Positions 26,184 through 34,169 of a stretch of DNA of 53,786 nucleotides are shown here, piece after piece. Position numbers and translations under genes: made by a program. The stretch comes from Candidatus Angelobacter sp. Gp1-AA117. Lineage in GTDB: Bacteria > Acidobacteriota > Terriglobia > Terriglobales > Acidobacteriaceae. Each line of letters begins with the position of its first letter. Within the stretch, counting starts at the first letter, position 1. The stretch lies in assembly GCA_003223515.1 (NCBI GenBank), contig QHVI01000059.1, forward strand, positions 1-53,786, read 5' to 3'. The notes beneath the pieces were generated by a model. The model was not told the DNA's origin. It saw only the letters and a program-made list of their open reading frames with translations, and made no database searches.

Positions 26184-26351
26184 TTAATGCACCGAAGCAG
26201 TCTCACCCCTGTTCCACTGCCTGGCAATCTCCATCAGACACTCCTCGCAAATACACCCCAGCTTCTTGATTTTCATCGCTGCCCCATCGCCACAAATCTG
26301 GCACTCCGCACCACCATCGATACGACTCAATACCACAGGCTTAACAGCCAT
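26184..26351 (-). CDS. 55-residue zinc-ribbon miniprotein
   Basis: ATG at 26351, GAGGG eight bases upstream, TAA at 26186-26184. The protein contains ECQICGDGAAMKIKKLGCIC and then EECLMEIARQW: two CxxC/CxC knuckles that would bind one zinc ion, followed by an amphipathic helix. Similar small zinc-binding proteins are common in phage and mobile DNA. The gap before it (25958-26183) contains 9-bp words such as CTCTGCGCC / CTCTGCGGT. Confidence 0.65.
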   Translation of the reverse strand: MAVKPVVLSRIDGGAECQICGDGAAMKIKKLGCICEECLMEIARQWNRGETASVH

Positions 26352-26418
26352 ACAGTTACCCTCTGTGTGAAACTGTTAATCCTACATCCGCCGTTTGCTA
26401 GCAGCCAGCAGCTAGAAG

Positions 26419-26499
26419 CTAGCCGCTTGGGTCTGCCTCCTTCCCATCTAACCCATGCCGCCGCGCAAACTCCGTGAAGCGCCGCCGGATGAATGTCAT
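26419..26499 (-). pseudogene. Fragment related to the small membrane protein at 26945-27121
   Basis: A 26-codon frame (MTFIRRRFTEFARRHGLDG) shares EFARRHGLDG and a following KEA-P-G tail with the C-terminus of the small protein at 26945-27121, but lacks the membrane segment. Conservation at both DNA and protein level suggests a truncated duplicate. Confidence 0.45.
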
Positions 26500-26638
26500 T
26501 GTGCTTGTGTTGGCTCCGCGCTTGCACTCATTCCCAAAATGAAACTAGCCTCAGAAATATTCATGATCCTCTGCTCGCTGCTTTTGTGAATTGGCTTAAG
26601 ATCACGGTGCAAGATCAATTTCATCCTAGGGAGCACCT

Positions 26639-26869
26639 ATGAAAAGAATCATCCTGAAGATCGGTCTGGCAGTAGCGACAGTTTACTTTGTTCAGTCTCC
26701 GCAAAGTACTCTGGTAGGAGCTTATTGCCCGCAGGAATTCAGACCCTGCACCACGACCACGACGACCAATGGATTCTGCGGTTTCCGTCAGGGACAAGAT
26801 TGTCTCGCCTGTTATGGTGATGACGGCTCCGTAATGGAAACACCTGATTGTGATTTTTACCCTTTCTGA
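26639..26869 (+). CDS. Small exported Cys-rich protein
   Basis: The 76-residue precursor (ATG 26639, AGGGA upstream) starts MKRIILKIGLAVATVYFVQS, a plausible signal peptide. The mature ~50 residues contain six cysteines (YCPQEFRPC, FCGFRQGQDCLACY, DCDF) and a Thr run, so it is probably disulfide-bonded outside the cytoplasm. No family recognised; a short secreted peptide or envelope factor is possible. Confidence 0.65.
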   Translation: MKRIILKIGLAVATVYFVQSPQSTLVGAYCPQEFRPCTTTTTTNGFCGFRQGQDCLACYGDDGSVMETPDCDFYPF

Positions 26870-26944
26870 GTTCACCGAAACACGCTTTGCTCGATGAAAC
26901 GCACAACCACGTTGAGTAGTAACCCCAGGGCCGTGTCACCGCGC

Positions 26945-27121
26945 TCAATCCGTCCCACACGGCTCTGCCTCTTTTCCGTTGCCCCCATCCAAACCATGCC
27001 GCCGCGCAAACTCCGCCCACATCAGCCGGATTTTGAAATGCGTCACCGCCAGGTGATAAATGAAACTCAATATCGCAATCACATTCAATGAAAGCGTTGT
27101 GTAAAGAAGAAAAAGATTCAT
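26945..27121 (-). CDS. Small single-pass membrane protein
   Basis: The 58-residue protein starts at 27121, with AGGA six bases upstream. It has an N-terminal hydrophobic helix (LFLLYTTLSLNVIAILSFIYHLAV) and a basic cytoplasmic tail FKIRLMWAEFARRHGLDGG. The tail motif is duplicated in the fragment at 26419-26499. Size, topology and repeat context would fit a phage-type holin or a small regulator, but no family is recognised. Confidence 0.5.
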   Translation of the reverse strand: MNLFLLYTTLSLNVIAILSFIYHLAVTHFKIRLMWAEFARRHGLDGGNGKEAEPCGTD

Positions 27122-27248
27122 AACCATTCCTGATTTTCACGACAACAGACGTTTTGGGTTTGAGCTAGAGGCTAAGAGCTAAGAACTAAATACTAAGGGC
27201 TGCCTTGCTAGGAGCTAGCAGCTAGGAGCCAGCAGCCGCCTTTCCCAA

Positions 27249-27336
27249 GTCCCGCCAGGGACGGCTGAAAGTAGCCCGGCACGTCAGTGCCGGGTTAACT
27301 AAAGATAAAATGACTGAGTCCGGCTTTTAGCCGGAC
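27249..27336. repeat. Dispersed three-hairpin element, copy 2
   Basis: A is GTCCC-GCCA-GGGAC (27249-27262), B is CCCGGCAC-GTCA-GTGCCGGG (27275-27294) preceded by TAG, and C is GTCCGGC-TTTTA-GCCGGAC (27318-27336). The stems differ from every other copy, but spacing and the TAGCCC start of B are kept. Heptamer words (GCTAGGA, GCTAGCA) lie immediately before it. Confidence 0.8.
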
Positions 27337-27462
27337 GACTGAATATCTCCAAGCCGGTTCAACTGATGCTGCCCCTTTGTCTCCGCGCCTCGGTGGTGCA
27401 TTGGTAAGCTACGCAAACCCGCTTTGCTGTGGCGGCATCCTAACGTTTATCGAACCAGCGCC

Positions 27463-27618
27463 ATGACTCTATTTCAGAAACTCCGCAGCTTCGCATGCAC
27501 CGTTCGCAGCAAAAGTAAATCCTTCAGTGACAAGTTTGACCGCTTCCTGGAAAAAGTAGAGCAACTGGATTCGCAAAAGGAAAAGCCAGGAATAGAAACA
27601 GATAAAAAAGCCGCCTGA
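27463..27618 (+). CDS. Hypothetical 51-residue protein
   Basis: Starts at ATG 27463 (MTLFQKLRSFACTVRSKSK). The product is basic at the N-terminus and forms a likely amphipathic helix (FDRFLEKVEQLDSQKEK). No ribosome site stands out and no family is recognised. It is convergent with the HTH regulator gene. Confidence 0.4.
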   Translation: MTLFQKLRSFACTVRSKSKSFSDKFDRFLEKVEQLDSQKEKPGIETDKKAA

Positions 27619-27674
27619 GCATCTTTCTCTGTGCCTCAGTGTCTCCGTGTCTCCGTGGTGCATTTTCTGCCCGT

Positions 27675-27893
27675 TCACAATCCACTCAACAGCTTTGAAA
27701 TACTCGTCTCCAGCCCCGCCGCAATCGTCTGCAATGTCAGCAGCCCAGGCTCTCGCTTCCCATGCTCCAGCTCTGACAGATGGCCACGACTCATCCCGGT
27801 ATGAGCGGCAAACTCGCTGATATTCATTCCCTTGCTCTCGCGCAATTTTGTGAGGCGTTTTCCAAATTGAACCAACAAAGCGTTGCTGGACAT
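27675..27893 (-). CDS. XRE (Cro/CI-type) HTH regulator
   Basis: The 72-residue protein is a single helix-turn-helix domain: FGKRLTKLRESKGMNISEFA, then HTGMSRGHLSELEHGKREPGLLTLQTIAAGL. It has no dimerisation or protease-sensitive domain. It is divergent from the gene at 28033, with a perfect 22-bp palindrome between them, so it probably represses that gene and itself. It could be a phage-type repressor or a stand-alone antitoxin-like regulator. Confidence 0.9.
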   Translation of the reverse strand: MSSNALLVQFGKRLTKLRESKGMNISEFAAHTGMSRGHLSELEHGKREPGLLTLQTIAAGLETSISKLLSGL

Positions 27894-27897
27894 CCTG

Positions 27898-27945
27898 TAA
27901 TAATCGCGTTATTATCGTTTTGATGTGTCAGACATGTCTGACACA
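27898..27945. promoter_or_regulatory. Divergent operator region of the XRE regulator
   Basis: Two inverted repeats lie in the divergent promoter: TAATAA-TCGCG-TTATTA at 27898-27914, abutting the regulator start, and a perfect 22-bp palindrome at 27924-27945 with half-site TGTGTCAGACA. Perfect symmetry and position make the second the best candidate operator. Confidence 0.75.
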
Positions 27946-28032
27946 GCAAAACCTGGGCTAAAACTCAACGGGGTACGCGAGTGTCATTAGCACCCACGTA
28001 CCCCTGACCAAAGCACCGCGCAAGGAGGCGCA

Positions 28033-28299
28033 ATGGCTGATATCAAGCGTACACACTCTTTACAGGAGAGGGAAGTTGCAGATTTCCCGGAAGTTAAAAA
28101 CAAGATCGTTGACGGCATCGAACTCTCTTCCGATCCGGACTATTTTGGGATCACCATCAGCTTTCAGGACAACACCACATTCACTCTCATCATTGAACCG
28201 TGCGTTGCCACCTTCCCTGTTTTGACACGCTGGGAAAATGGCGAGGAGAAGACCATCAAGAAATACAAATCAGTCCGCAGCATAGTTCCCAGAACATAG
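28033..28299 (+). CDS. Hypothetical 88-residue protein under XRE control
   Basis: It has a very strong ribosome site (AAGGAGG, six bases before ATG 28033). The protein (MADIKRTHSLQEREVADFPE) has alternating strands, GITISFQDNTTFTLIIEP, and a charged C-terminus; no family recognised. A hairpin GGGGTACG/CGTACCCC (27970-27977/27997-28004) sits in its leader and an intrinsic terminator follows, so it is a complete one-gene unit beside the HTH regulator. Toxin, antirepressor or effector roles are open. Confidence 0.7.
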   Translation: MADIKRTHSLQEREVADFPEVKNKIVDGIELSSDPDYFGITISFQDNTTFTLIIEPCVATFPVLTRWENGEEKTIKKYKSVRSIVPRT

Positions 28300-28320
28300 A
28301 CGCGGCACCGTAACACTCTA

Positions 28321-28346
28321 AGGCTCCTCGGCTGAGGAGCCTTTTT
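28321..28346 (+). terminator. Intrinsic terminator
   Basis: AGGCTCCTC (28321-28329), loop GGCT and GAGGAGCCT (28334-28342) form nine pairs followed by U5. It terminates the preceding single-gene unit. Confidence 0.85.
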
Positions 28347-28474
28347 GTATCCGCACCATGTGAGTCTCCGCTTTCCTCAGGTCTATCAGCGTTGATCAGT
28401 TCATCAGCGGTAAGTTTTTGGTTTTGATTTATGGGTTTGCCAGTTGCTAATTGCTAGCTGCTAATTGCTCAGCC

Positions 28475-28657
28475 TCACGCCCGCCCTTTACCCTCACTGC
28501 GTAACTCCGCATCATCTACTTTCAACCGAATCCCAAAGTGAATGCGCGCATGCATGGAACCATCTTTTTCTTCTGTAGGCACCAGTTCCACCTGAAAAGC
28601 AATCTGCGCAAGCAGCGGCGGCACCTGGCCTGATTTGGAATCCGGTTTCACGCGCAC
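28475..28657 (-). CDS. Hypothetical 60-residue protein
   Basis: The protein (MRVKPDSKSGQVPPLLAQIA) is a short, mixed alpha/beta candidate with no recognised family. It sits at the 3' end of the minus-strand virion-like cluster and is followed by 7-bp words. Coding is likely but not certain. Confidence 0.4.
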   Translation of the reverse strand: MRVKPDSKSGQVPPLLAQIAFQVELVPTEEKDGSMHARIHFGIRLKVDDAELRSEGKGRA

Positions 28658-28804
28658 CGCCTACTGGAGTTTTTGTGCTGCAAGAATGCCTGGATTCCTC
28701 GTGATCTATCTGTGTTCATCAGTCCAATCAGTGTCATCAGTGGTAAGGTTTTGGTTTTGACTTTGGTTTTGATTTTACTAATTACTAATTGCCACTTCCA
28801 CTTG

Positions 28805-29173
28805 CTAGCTGCTGCCCGGCGCTAATTGCTCCACCTCTGTCATGAGCATCTCTAAAGCATTCTTGAGCATTTCCATCCCGCTGCTCTGTGCTGTGATCGT
28901 CCCTTTCTTTATGTCGGAATATAGGTCCGTCGCCAGTTGCGTAAATCGCCGCACCCGCTCGGCTGTCAGAATATTGAGTACCTTGTTCGGGTCCTCCCGG
29001 TTCTCCCGCATCATTACCAGTGCATCCATATTCCATGCAGTGAGCCGGGCTGCATCCATCGCATTCCGGAACCGCTGCACAATTGCCCTCTCCAGAAGCG
29101 GCTCTGATCTCAATTGCTCTTCTACCTCATACAATTCAGCCGTCAGCGCCAACACCCTTTCTGAAACATTCAT
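28805..29173 (-). CDS. Hypothetical helical protein of the virion-like cluster
   Basis: Start ATG 29173 with GGAGA eight bases upstream; the longer frame to 29272 lacks support. The 122-residue product (MNVSERVLALTAELYEVEEQ) is almost entirely helical and charged (ILTAERVRRFTQLATDLYSDIKKGT), suitable for a scaffolding, internal virion or regulatory protein. No family recognised. Confidence 0.6.
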   Translation of the reverse strand: MNVSERVLALTAELYEVEEQLRSEPLLERAIVQRFRNAMDAARLTAWNMDALVMMRENREDPNKVLNILTAERVRRFTQLATDLYSDIKKGTITAQSSGMEMLKNALEMLMTEVEQLAPGSS

Positions 29174-29419
29174 GCTTGTGTCTCCATGTTCGGGTGTAAT
29201 ATTGTAGCCAGGGAACGTCAAAAAGACCGGATCAGTTCCACGGATTCTATTCCAGCCCTGGTCCGGCCTCATATTTCTGCAAGTATTCCGCAGCTTATTT
29301 TAATTCGCAGATTTCTTCCTGTGGGCCTCAGGCAGGGGAGGCATTCCCGGCCAAACTGTCCTGCCTCCCCGCCTGCTTTGGTGGGGAATGGGTGCCTTTG
29401 CACCTTGATTTGGGCGTTT

Positions 29420-29674
29420 TTAGAACCCGGAGGCCTTGCTTGTCTCCCCTTCCCCGCACTCTTCGAGAATAGCGTGATGACGGCTCGAAATGACCAGGTT
29501 GTCCTGTACCCGGCGCACCAGTTCGAATCGGACACTCCTGCCACACTGCTTGCACCGCGGAAACAGCATGCCGCCTGGCAAAGTCGCAACGTGCATTAGC
29601 CGGTGATTGTCATGGTAAACGCGGTAGATCCCGCTGCTCGGCACCTGCTCCCCCGGCGCGAATACTTCTGTCAT
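29420..29674 (-). CDS. Small protein with a CxxC zinc-ribbon-like motif
   Basis: The 84-residue protein has GEQVPSSGIYRVYHDNHR, THVATLP-like strand and GGMLFPRCKQCGRSVRFELVRRV, a pattern I recognise as a short beta domain common in soil bacteria (pattern recognition only). The CKQCG pair may bind metal or be redox active. Function unknown. From 29675 to 30012 there is no convincing gene, only 9-bp words (CATCAGTCC, CATCAGTGT) and 7-bp words. Confidence 0.55.
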   Translation of the reverse strand: MTEVFAPGEQVPSSGIYRVYHDNHRLMHVATLPGGMLFPRCKQCGRSVRFELVRRVQDNLVISSRHHAILEECGEGETSKASGF

Positions 29675-30076
29675 CGGTCACTCACGTTCCCGGCCAGGGA
29701 CATCTCAACTTATATAAAGATGCCCCGCTCTGGCAATGAGTTGCGGCGGCTCTGCTGGGCACACAAATCGGCTACAAAAACCTTGCTCCAAATACCGGCC
29801 TTACTTCTGGCCAGTTGTTAAGTACCCGCCGCACGATCTGCGCTCTCCTCATGCTGGATGCCAGCAGCAGCATGCCTGACATCTGGAATGTGATTTCTAT
29901 ACTGGCGCCTGTGGAAAGTCAGACTGATCCGCTATCCTTATCTGTGTTCATCAGTCCCATCAGTGTCATCAGTGGTAAGGTTTTGGTTTTGCTAGTTGCT
30001 AGTTGCTATTTGCTATTTGCTTTCTCCTGCTCCCTCTCCTGCAACTGCCGCGCCAGATCAAACGCCGCCCCGGCGC

Positions 30077-30625
30077 TCATCTGCTGATACCAGTTCGGCG
30101 GCGCAACCTCCTGCTCCTGTCCTCCGTAGGTCTTCCCTTCCATTTCCCGTTTTGCTCGTCGTAATACACCGAATCAGGGTCAACCATCTTTTGTTTTTGT
30201 GCTCTGTCCTCTTGTTGCGTTGCCAGCACATAATCATTCCGCCTGGCATCGCTAAGCTTTTCCGTATCCGCAATCTGGTCATTCAGCCCCGTTAACTCTC
30301 CCACTCTCCTGCGTTCTGCCTGGGCATACCGGTTGTTGGTCGCTCCCGGCCCCGTATACACCGTCGCCCCGCCACCATTCACCCCCGAAAGAAAATTAGC
30401 GAGCGTACCCAATATCCGCCCGCCAATTCCCATCCTGTAGTCATCGCCCGTCGGATCGGTCGGCACGCTTTTTGTTGCCCTCTGTTCATACAGCGGACGC
30501 AACATCGCCTCTGCCGAAGGCACCCTTGCCTGCTGCTGCGGTTGTCCCTGCGTCAGCCCCAGAATCCGCTGTCCCACAGGCGAGTCTTCATCTAAATTCA
30601 ACAGTCCAGTATTAAACGCACTCAT
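30077..30625 (-). CDS. Virion-like accessory protein, probably frameshifted at its C-terminus
   Basis: The frame gives 182 residues (MSAFNTGLLNLDEDSPVGQR), Gln- and Ala-rich, with GGRILGTLANFLSGVNGGG and a coil (YAQAERRRVGELTGLNDQI), reminiscent of internal virion or ejection proteins. After YYDEQNGKWKG the frame becomes Arg-rich and unconvincing. The +1 frame continues with KTYGGQEQEVAPPNWYQQMS and a coil ending near 30013. One missing G in an AAGGGAAG run would explain this. So either a real mutation or a sequencing error; the intact protein would have about 225 residues. Confidence 0.6.
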   Translation of the reverse strand: MSAFNTGLLNLDEDSPVGQRILGLTQGQPQQQARVPSAEAMLRPLYEQRATKSVPTDPTGDDYRMGIGGRILGTLANFLSGVNGGGATVYTGPGATNNRYAQAERRRVGELTGLNDQIADTEKLSDARRNDYVLATQQEDRAQKQKMVDPDSVYYDEQNGKWKGRPTEDRSRRLRRRTGISR

Positions 30626-30682
30626 CGCTTCCTCCTTTCAAAAGCAACCCATTTTCACCAACTCTCATCTAAAATAGACCTG

Positions 30683-30859
30683 ATGTCGAAGATTTTGTCT
30701 GACGAACATGTAGACCGGATCAAGGTCATGTTCCGCAAGACGCTGGGCCGCGACCTTTCACCAGAAGAACAACGCTACCTCGGGCTCTCCACCAGCGTAA
30801 TCACTATTGACGATCTTGAGCTAAAAGAATCGGAACCCGATAAGCTGAAAACAGCCTGA
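30683..30859 (+). CDS. Hypothetical 58-residue protein
   Basis: Starts at ATG 30683, MSKILSDEHVDRIKVMFRKT, and continues LGRDLSPEEQRYLGLSTSV. It is acidic, helical and without a recognised family. It is divergent from the virion-like accessory gene at 30625, with 57 bp between them. Confidence 0.5.
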   Translation: MSKILSDEHVDRIKVMFRKTLGRDLSPEEQRYLGLSTSVITIDDLELKESEPDKLKTA

Positions 30860-31068
30860 CGCTTTTCTTCCGCTTCCTGTCTCGTTCCCGCTTGCGCTAA
30901 AGGCTAAGTACTATCCTGAGCGGCAGCCAAGGAACTCCGAAGGTCCAAGAATGTTTATTCAAACCAGGCTGCATCAAGGCATTCTCACCAGATTGCCTGT
31001 CCTCACGATTCCTACCCATGAATTCCTCTGCGTTCGCTGCGGTTAAAAGGTTTTTGCTAGCAGCTTTT

Positions 31069-31665
31069 CTACTTCGTCCCCCCACCACTGAAATACCCTC
31101 CCGCCGCCGCTCCCGCTCCACCGATCAACGCAGGCAAAAACGTGTCCCAGAATCCTGGCGTCTGTGCTGCCTTCGTCTCATTCCCCAAGGCTCCTTCCCG
31201 TCCACCCGTTGCCGTCCCGTAAATCCTTCCATACACATCCGCCGGCAACGCCGACGCTCCGACTCCGTATTGTTCAATGGCCGTCTGCTTGTTCATCCGG
31301 TCATCCGCTGCGCCTGCCAGAAACTGCGTCAGCGCCCGCTGGTTGCTGCGTGCGATCTCTTCAGCCGCTGCACCAGTCTGAGCCGCATTCATGCCTCCGG
31401 TACGCTTGTCATAATCGCTGAGTTGATCGGCGCTCGATTCCGCCCCGCCGCTGGAGACGGACGTTCCCAGCAGCGTGTTCTCGCGGTCATACTCGCCTCC
31501 GGGTGCATACATATTCCGGCCAAAGTTCATGAAGTCATTCAGCTTGTTGTTGTAATCGGCCATCGCAGCATTAGTTTTATCCAGTCCCTGTTGCGCCTGT
31601 GCCGCCATCTGCTGCTGCGCCGCCCTCGAATCGTTGTATGCCTGTTTGCTTTCGCTCCGTCCCAT
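31069..31665 (-). CDS. Virion-like protein (internal/ejection type, putative)
   Basis: ATG 31665 follows AGGAGG at ideal spacing. The 198-residue product (MGRSESKQAYNDSRAAQQQM) is Ala/Gln-rich with a long helix, then Gly/Ala-rich segments and a hydrophobic glycine-rich end (FLPALIGGAGAAAGGYFSGG) that could insert into a membrane. The composition resembles podovirus ejection proteins, but no family can be named. It lies in the same strand and order as the other virion genes. Confidence 0.55.
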   Translation of the reverse strand: MGRSESKQAYNDSRAAQQQMAAQAQQGLDKTNAAMADYNNKLNDFMNFGRNMYAPGGEYDRENTLLGTSVSSGGAESSADQLSDYDKRTGGMNAAQTGAAAEEIARSNQRALTQFLAGAADDRMNKQTAIEQYGVGASALPADVYGRIYGTATGGREGALGNETKAAQTPGFWDTFLPALIGGAGAAAGGYFSGGGTK

Positions 31666-31927
31666 AGTCCTCCTGTCGCTTCGCTCCAGTCGGAAGCCCT
31701 TAGCTATTAGCACTTAGCCTTTAGCTCTGCCTTCCGGTATTCAGTTGTTCGTGTTCCTGAGTGGCTGCTCGGTATTTCTAAGAGATGTTGTTACCTTTGC
31801 GTCCTTCGCGCCCTTTGCGGTTGCATTTGGTTTGGCTGAACGCTCCGTGGCAACCCGCCGCTCTGGCCCTGCATTCTCAATACTCAACATCAGCTCGTCA
31901 CATTTCCGGGTATCCAGGGGGCCAGCC

Positions 31928-33118
31928 ATGCTGTCACTTCGTTTTCGTTCCATCCTTACTCTTGTCTTTGCAGCGATTCTCATCGCCATCATCGGCTGTG
32001 GAGGCATGAGCAACACTGCTTCCAATCCTTCCAATCCGGCTACCCCGCCGCCGGGCGGCAACTCTGGTGGCAATGGCGGCGGCAACGGTGGAGGCACAGG
32101 CGGCGGCTCGCCTCAAGCCAGCACCTTTGTCTATTTCAATAATGGATTTCCAGGCACGAGTGGGAACATCCTGGTATACAAACTTGCCGCTGACGGTACC
32201 CTCACTTCCACCTCCAGTTCGCCCATGACCGATCCTATTATCGTAGAGGGACAATCAGGTAAGTTCCTCGTCGGCATCGCCGCTGGCGCGACTGCCGGGC
32301 CCGCGGTATATAACGTAAATACCCAGACTGGTGTCGCCCAGTCGCAGGTCAGCCATGTTCATGACGGCGGAGGCGTCACCGATGGCACAACCCTCTACGT
32401 CTCATCGATCTTTCCCAATGGCACGAACGGCGCTGGCGGCGGCATTGACGCCTACAGCATCTCTTCCAGCGGACAGCTATCGCTGGTTCCCGGATCTCCC
32501 TTTGATCAGTCGCCCAGCGATACATTCTTCAGCAAGAGCTATGGTTTCCTCCAGATTGTAGGCTCCTTTTTGTTTGGTGATTTCAATACCGTCAAAAACG
32601 CCGGCAACATCACCGTCTTCTCTCGCGCTGCCAGCGGCGCTCTCACCCGCCAGTTTGAGTTCGGTAACGGCAATTCGCCCTTTGGGTTTGTCATCCATCC
32701 CAAGGCCCGTTTTGCTTATGTTCTTTCTGACGTGGTCAATCTCGATGTCTATTCCCTTGACATGGGCGCGAACCCCGGCGCCTCGCGCATCCAGCAGGTC
32801 AGCGTCCATGACCCCAATGCAGGCTTGCTCAAGGAAGATCCCACCGGCAAATACCTTTTCATCTTCGATAATGGCCTGCGTGAATTCACCATTGACCAAA
32901 GCTCCGGCAAGCTCACTGAGATTCAGGCGGGGGCCCTGGCCTCGGATAATGGGCTCAGGACGTTTAACATCGACCCCAGCGGCCACTTCCTGATTGTGGC
33001 GCACGCAAACTCCGTCAATGTCTTTTCCATCAATGCTTCCACCGGGGCGCTCACTCAGGTAGGACCGTCGTATGCCGTGGGGAGCGATCTCCGCTTCATA
33101 ACTTTCGCCACCTTCTAG
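31928..33118 (+). CDS. Lipoprotein with a beta-propeller (YVTN/lactonase-like)
   Basis: From ATG 31928 the precursor has 396 residues. The signal peptide MLSLRFRSILTLVFAAILIA ends in lipobox IIGC, followed by a Ser/Thr/Asn/Pro and then GGN/GGG-rich linker and repeated blades: YVSSIFPNGTNGAGGGIDAY, VLSDVVNLDVYSLDM, DPTGKYLFIFDNG, DPSGHFLIVAHANSVNVF. The pattern is that of 7-bladed lactonase-like or YVTN propellers. It is extracytoplasmic, role unknown. It is on the opposite strand to the virion genes and looks cellular. Confidence 0.85.
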   Translation: MLSLRFRSILTLVFAAILIAIIGCGGMSNTASNPSNPATPPPGGNSGGNGGGNGGGTGGGSPQASTFVYFNNGFPGTSGNILVYKLAADGTLTSTSSSPMTDPIIVEGQSGKFLVGIAAGATAGPAVYNVNTQTGVAQSQVSHVHDGGGVTDGTTLYVSSIFPNGTNGAGGGIDAYSISSSGQLSLVPGSPFDQSPSDTFFSKSYGFLQIVGSFLFGDFNTVKNAGNITVFSRAASGALTRQFEFGNGNSPFGFVIHPKARFAYVLSDVVNLDVYSLDMGANPGASRIQQVSVHDPNAGLLKEDPTGKYLFIFDNGLREFTIDQSSGKLTEIQAGALASDNGLRTFNIDPSGHFLIVAHANSVNVFSINASTGALTQVGPSYAVGSDLRFITFATF

Positions 33119-33293
33119 TTTGCTGGGTGAAACCAGGAACACAAAGGACACAAAGGACACTTGCTTCAGGGTGTCCTTTGCGTCCATTTCAATCTGTTGG
33201 TCCGCGTCAATCTGTAATAAACCTGCGGTCCTTGCTTCCTTTGCGTCCTTAGCGTCCTTTGCGGTTGCATCTGGTTTTGGCTGAGTGCTGTTT

Positions 33294-33713
33294 TCAGTCT
33301 CCAAGTTCCGAGAAGTCGCACCCGAAAATCTCGAACGCTCTCCACTTTCTTACCAGTGGGAACTTGCGCAGGAACCGCTCCATGGATGCCGCGAATTTCT
33401 TGGGCACCAGCCCCCACCCGGTGCGCACGCCCACAGACTTCAACCAGTGCGACAGGCACGCCATTTCCGCCGCAAGCGAGCGCATCACGTCTTCATCCCC
33501 GGTTGCAATGCTGAATTCCGCGACTGCTTCCACGTGGTAAAAACCGGCGATCTGTCCGTCTTTTTCCGCCACCCGCACGCACATGGTGGGCGGCTGCGAG
33601 AGGTCCGGGCGGTCTACCTTCACTCCGGTGCCTGCAAACCGGTGTTCCTGTTCCTCCCACAATTCGTGGATGCGCGGCAGGTCGGAGGGCAACGCGTTTC
33701 GCCATTTCACCAT
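33294..33713 (-). CDS. GNAT-like N-acetyltransferase (putative)
   Basis: The 139-residue protein has an N-terminal strand-helix pattern (VKWRNALPSDLPRIHELWEE) and central strands with VRVAEKDGQIAGFYHVEAV, the layout of the GNAT fold, although the acetyl-CoA loop is weak. Small GNAT-like proteins occur in phage structural clusters. The 9-bp words between 33130 and 33260 occupy the gap on the downstream side. Confidence 0.55.
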   Translation of the reverse strand: MVKWRNALPSDLPRIHELWEEQEHRFAGTGVKVDRPDLSQPPTMCVRVAEKDGQIAGFYHVEAVAEFSIATGDEDVMRSLAAEMACLSHWLKSVGVRTGWGLVPKKFAASMERFLRKFPLVRKWRAFEIFGCDFSELGD

Positions 33714-33855
33714 AAATATTTAGGTCGAGGGTAAGCTGAAAGAGGAGCAGCAGCGCCGTAAAAAGGCTTGAATGCCATCTCCAGCCCTGCTTTGGGCATC
33801 CCACTAGGTAATTGGCCACCATGAGAATTGCTCCCCATTGCGGCGAAAGGCCCTA

Positions 33856-34110
33856 GTGTACCTGCATCTACGCAGTCCTACTGACGAGGCAAGCATCATC
33901 GACATCCTGGATCGTATTCTGGATAAAGGGATTGTTCCCGATCCCTCCGTCCGTCTCCTGCTCAGCGGGATTGACCTGTGTTCCGCTAAGTTCCGCATCG
34001 TGGTCGCTCCCGAACGCCGCCGCCGGCCCTTCATCATTCCTCGCCTGCCCCGCCGGATTCTCGTACCCGACCTCCGCATCCTGAAGTCTGAGAATCATAG
34101 GGCTGAGTAA
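33856..34110 (+). CDS. GvpA/GvpJ-like gas-vesicle family protein
   Basis: Start GTG 33856 (or TTG 33838). The 84-residue product contains ASIIDILDRILDKGIVPDPS and then VRLLLSGIDLCSAKFRIVVA, which lines up closely with the GvpA core (LAEVIDRILDKGIVVDAWVR and VSLVGIELLAIEARIVIAS, from memory). The C-terminus is basic (PERRRRPFIIPRLPRR). GvpA builds the gas-vesicle shell and GvpJ/M are minor relatives. No other gvp gene is visible here, so vesicle formation is unlikely; a repurposed shell-fold protein is possible. Confidence 0.7.
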   Translation: MYLHLRSPTDEASIIDILDRILDKGIVPDPSVRLLLSGIDLCSAKFRIVVAPERRRRPFIIPRLPRRILVPDLRILKSENHRAE

Positions 34111-34169
34111 ACGATTCGCGAGCAGGCAATCAGCCCACTTACCAACTTACCCATTTACCAACTTACCCA

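Noticed and set aside
29480-29560. tRNA T-arm-like GTTCGAATC
   Set aside because: It lies within a coding frame and no acceptor or anticodon arms can be formed around it.
32477-33304. Minus-strand frame of 275 codons opposite the beta-propeller lipoprotein
   Set aside because: Its N-terminus is translated 9-bp repeat (KDAKDAKEA) and the rest is antisense to the propeller.
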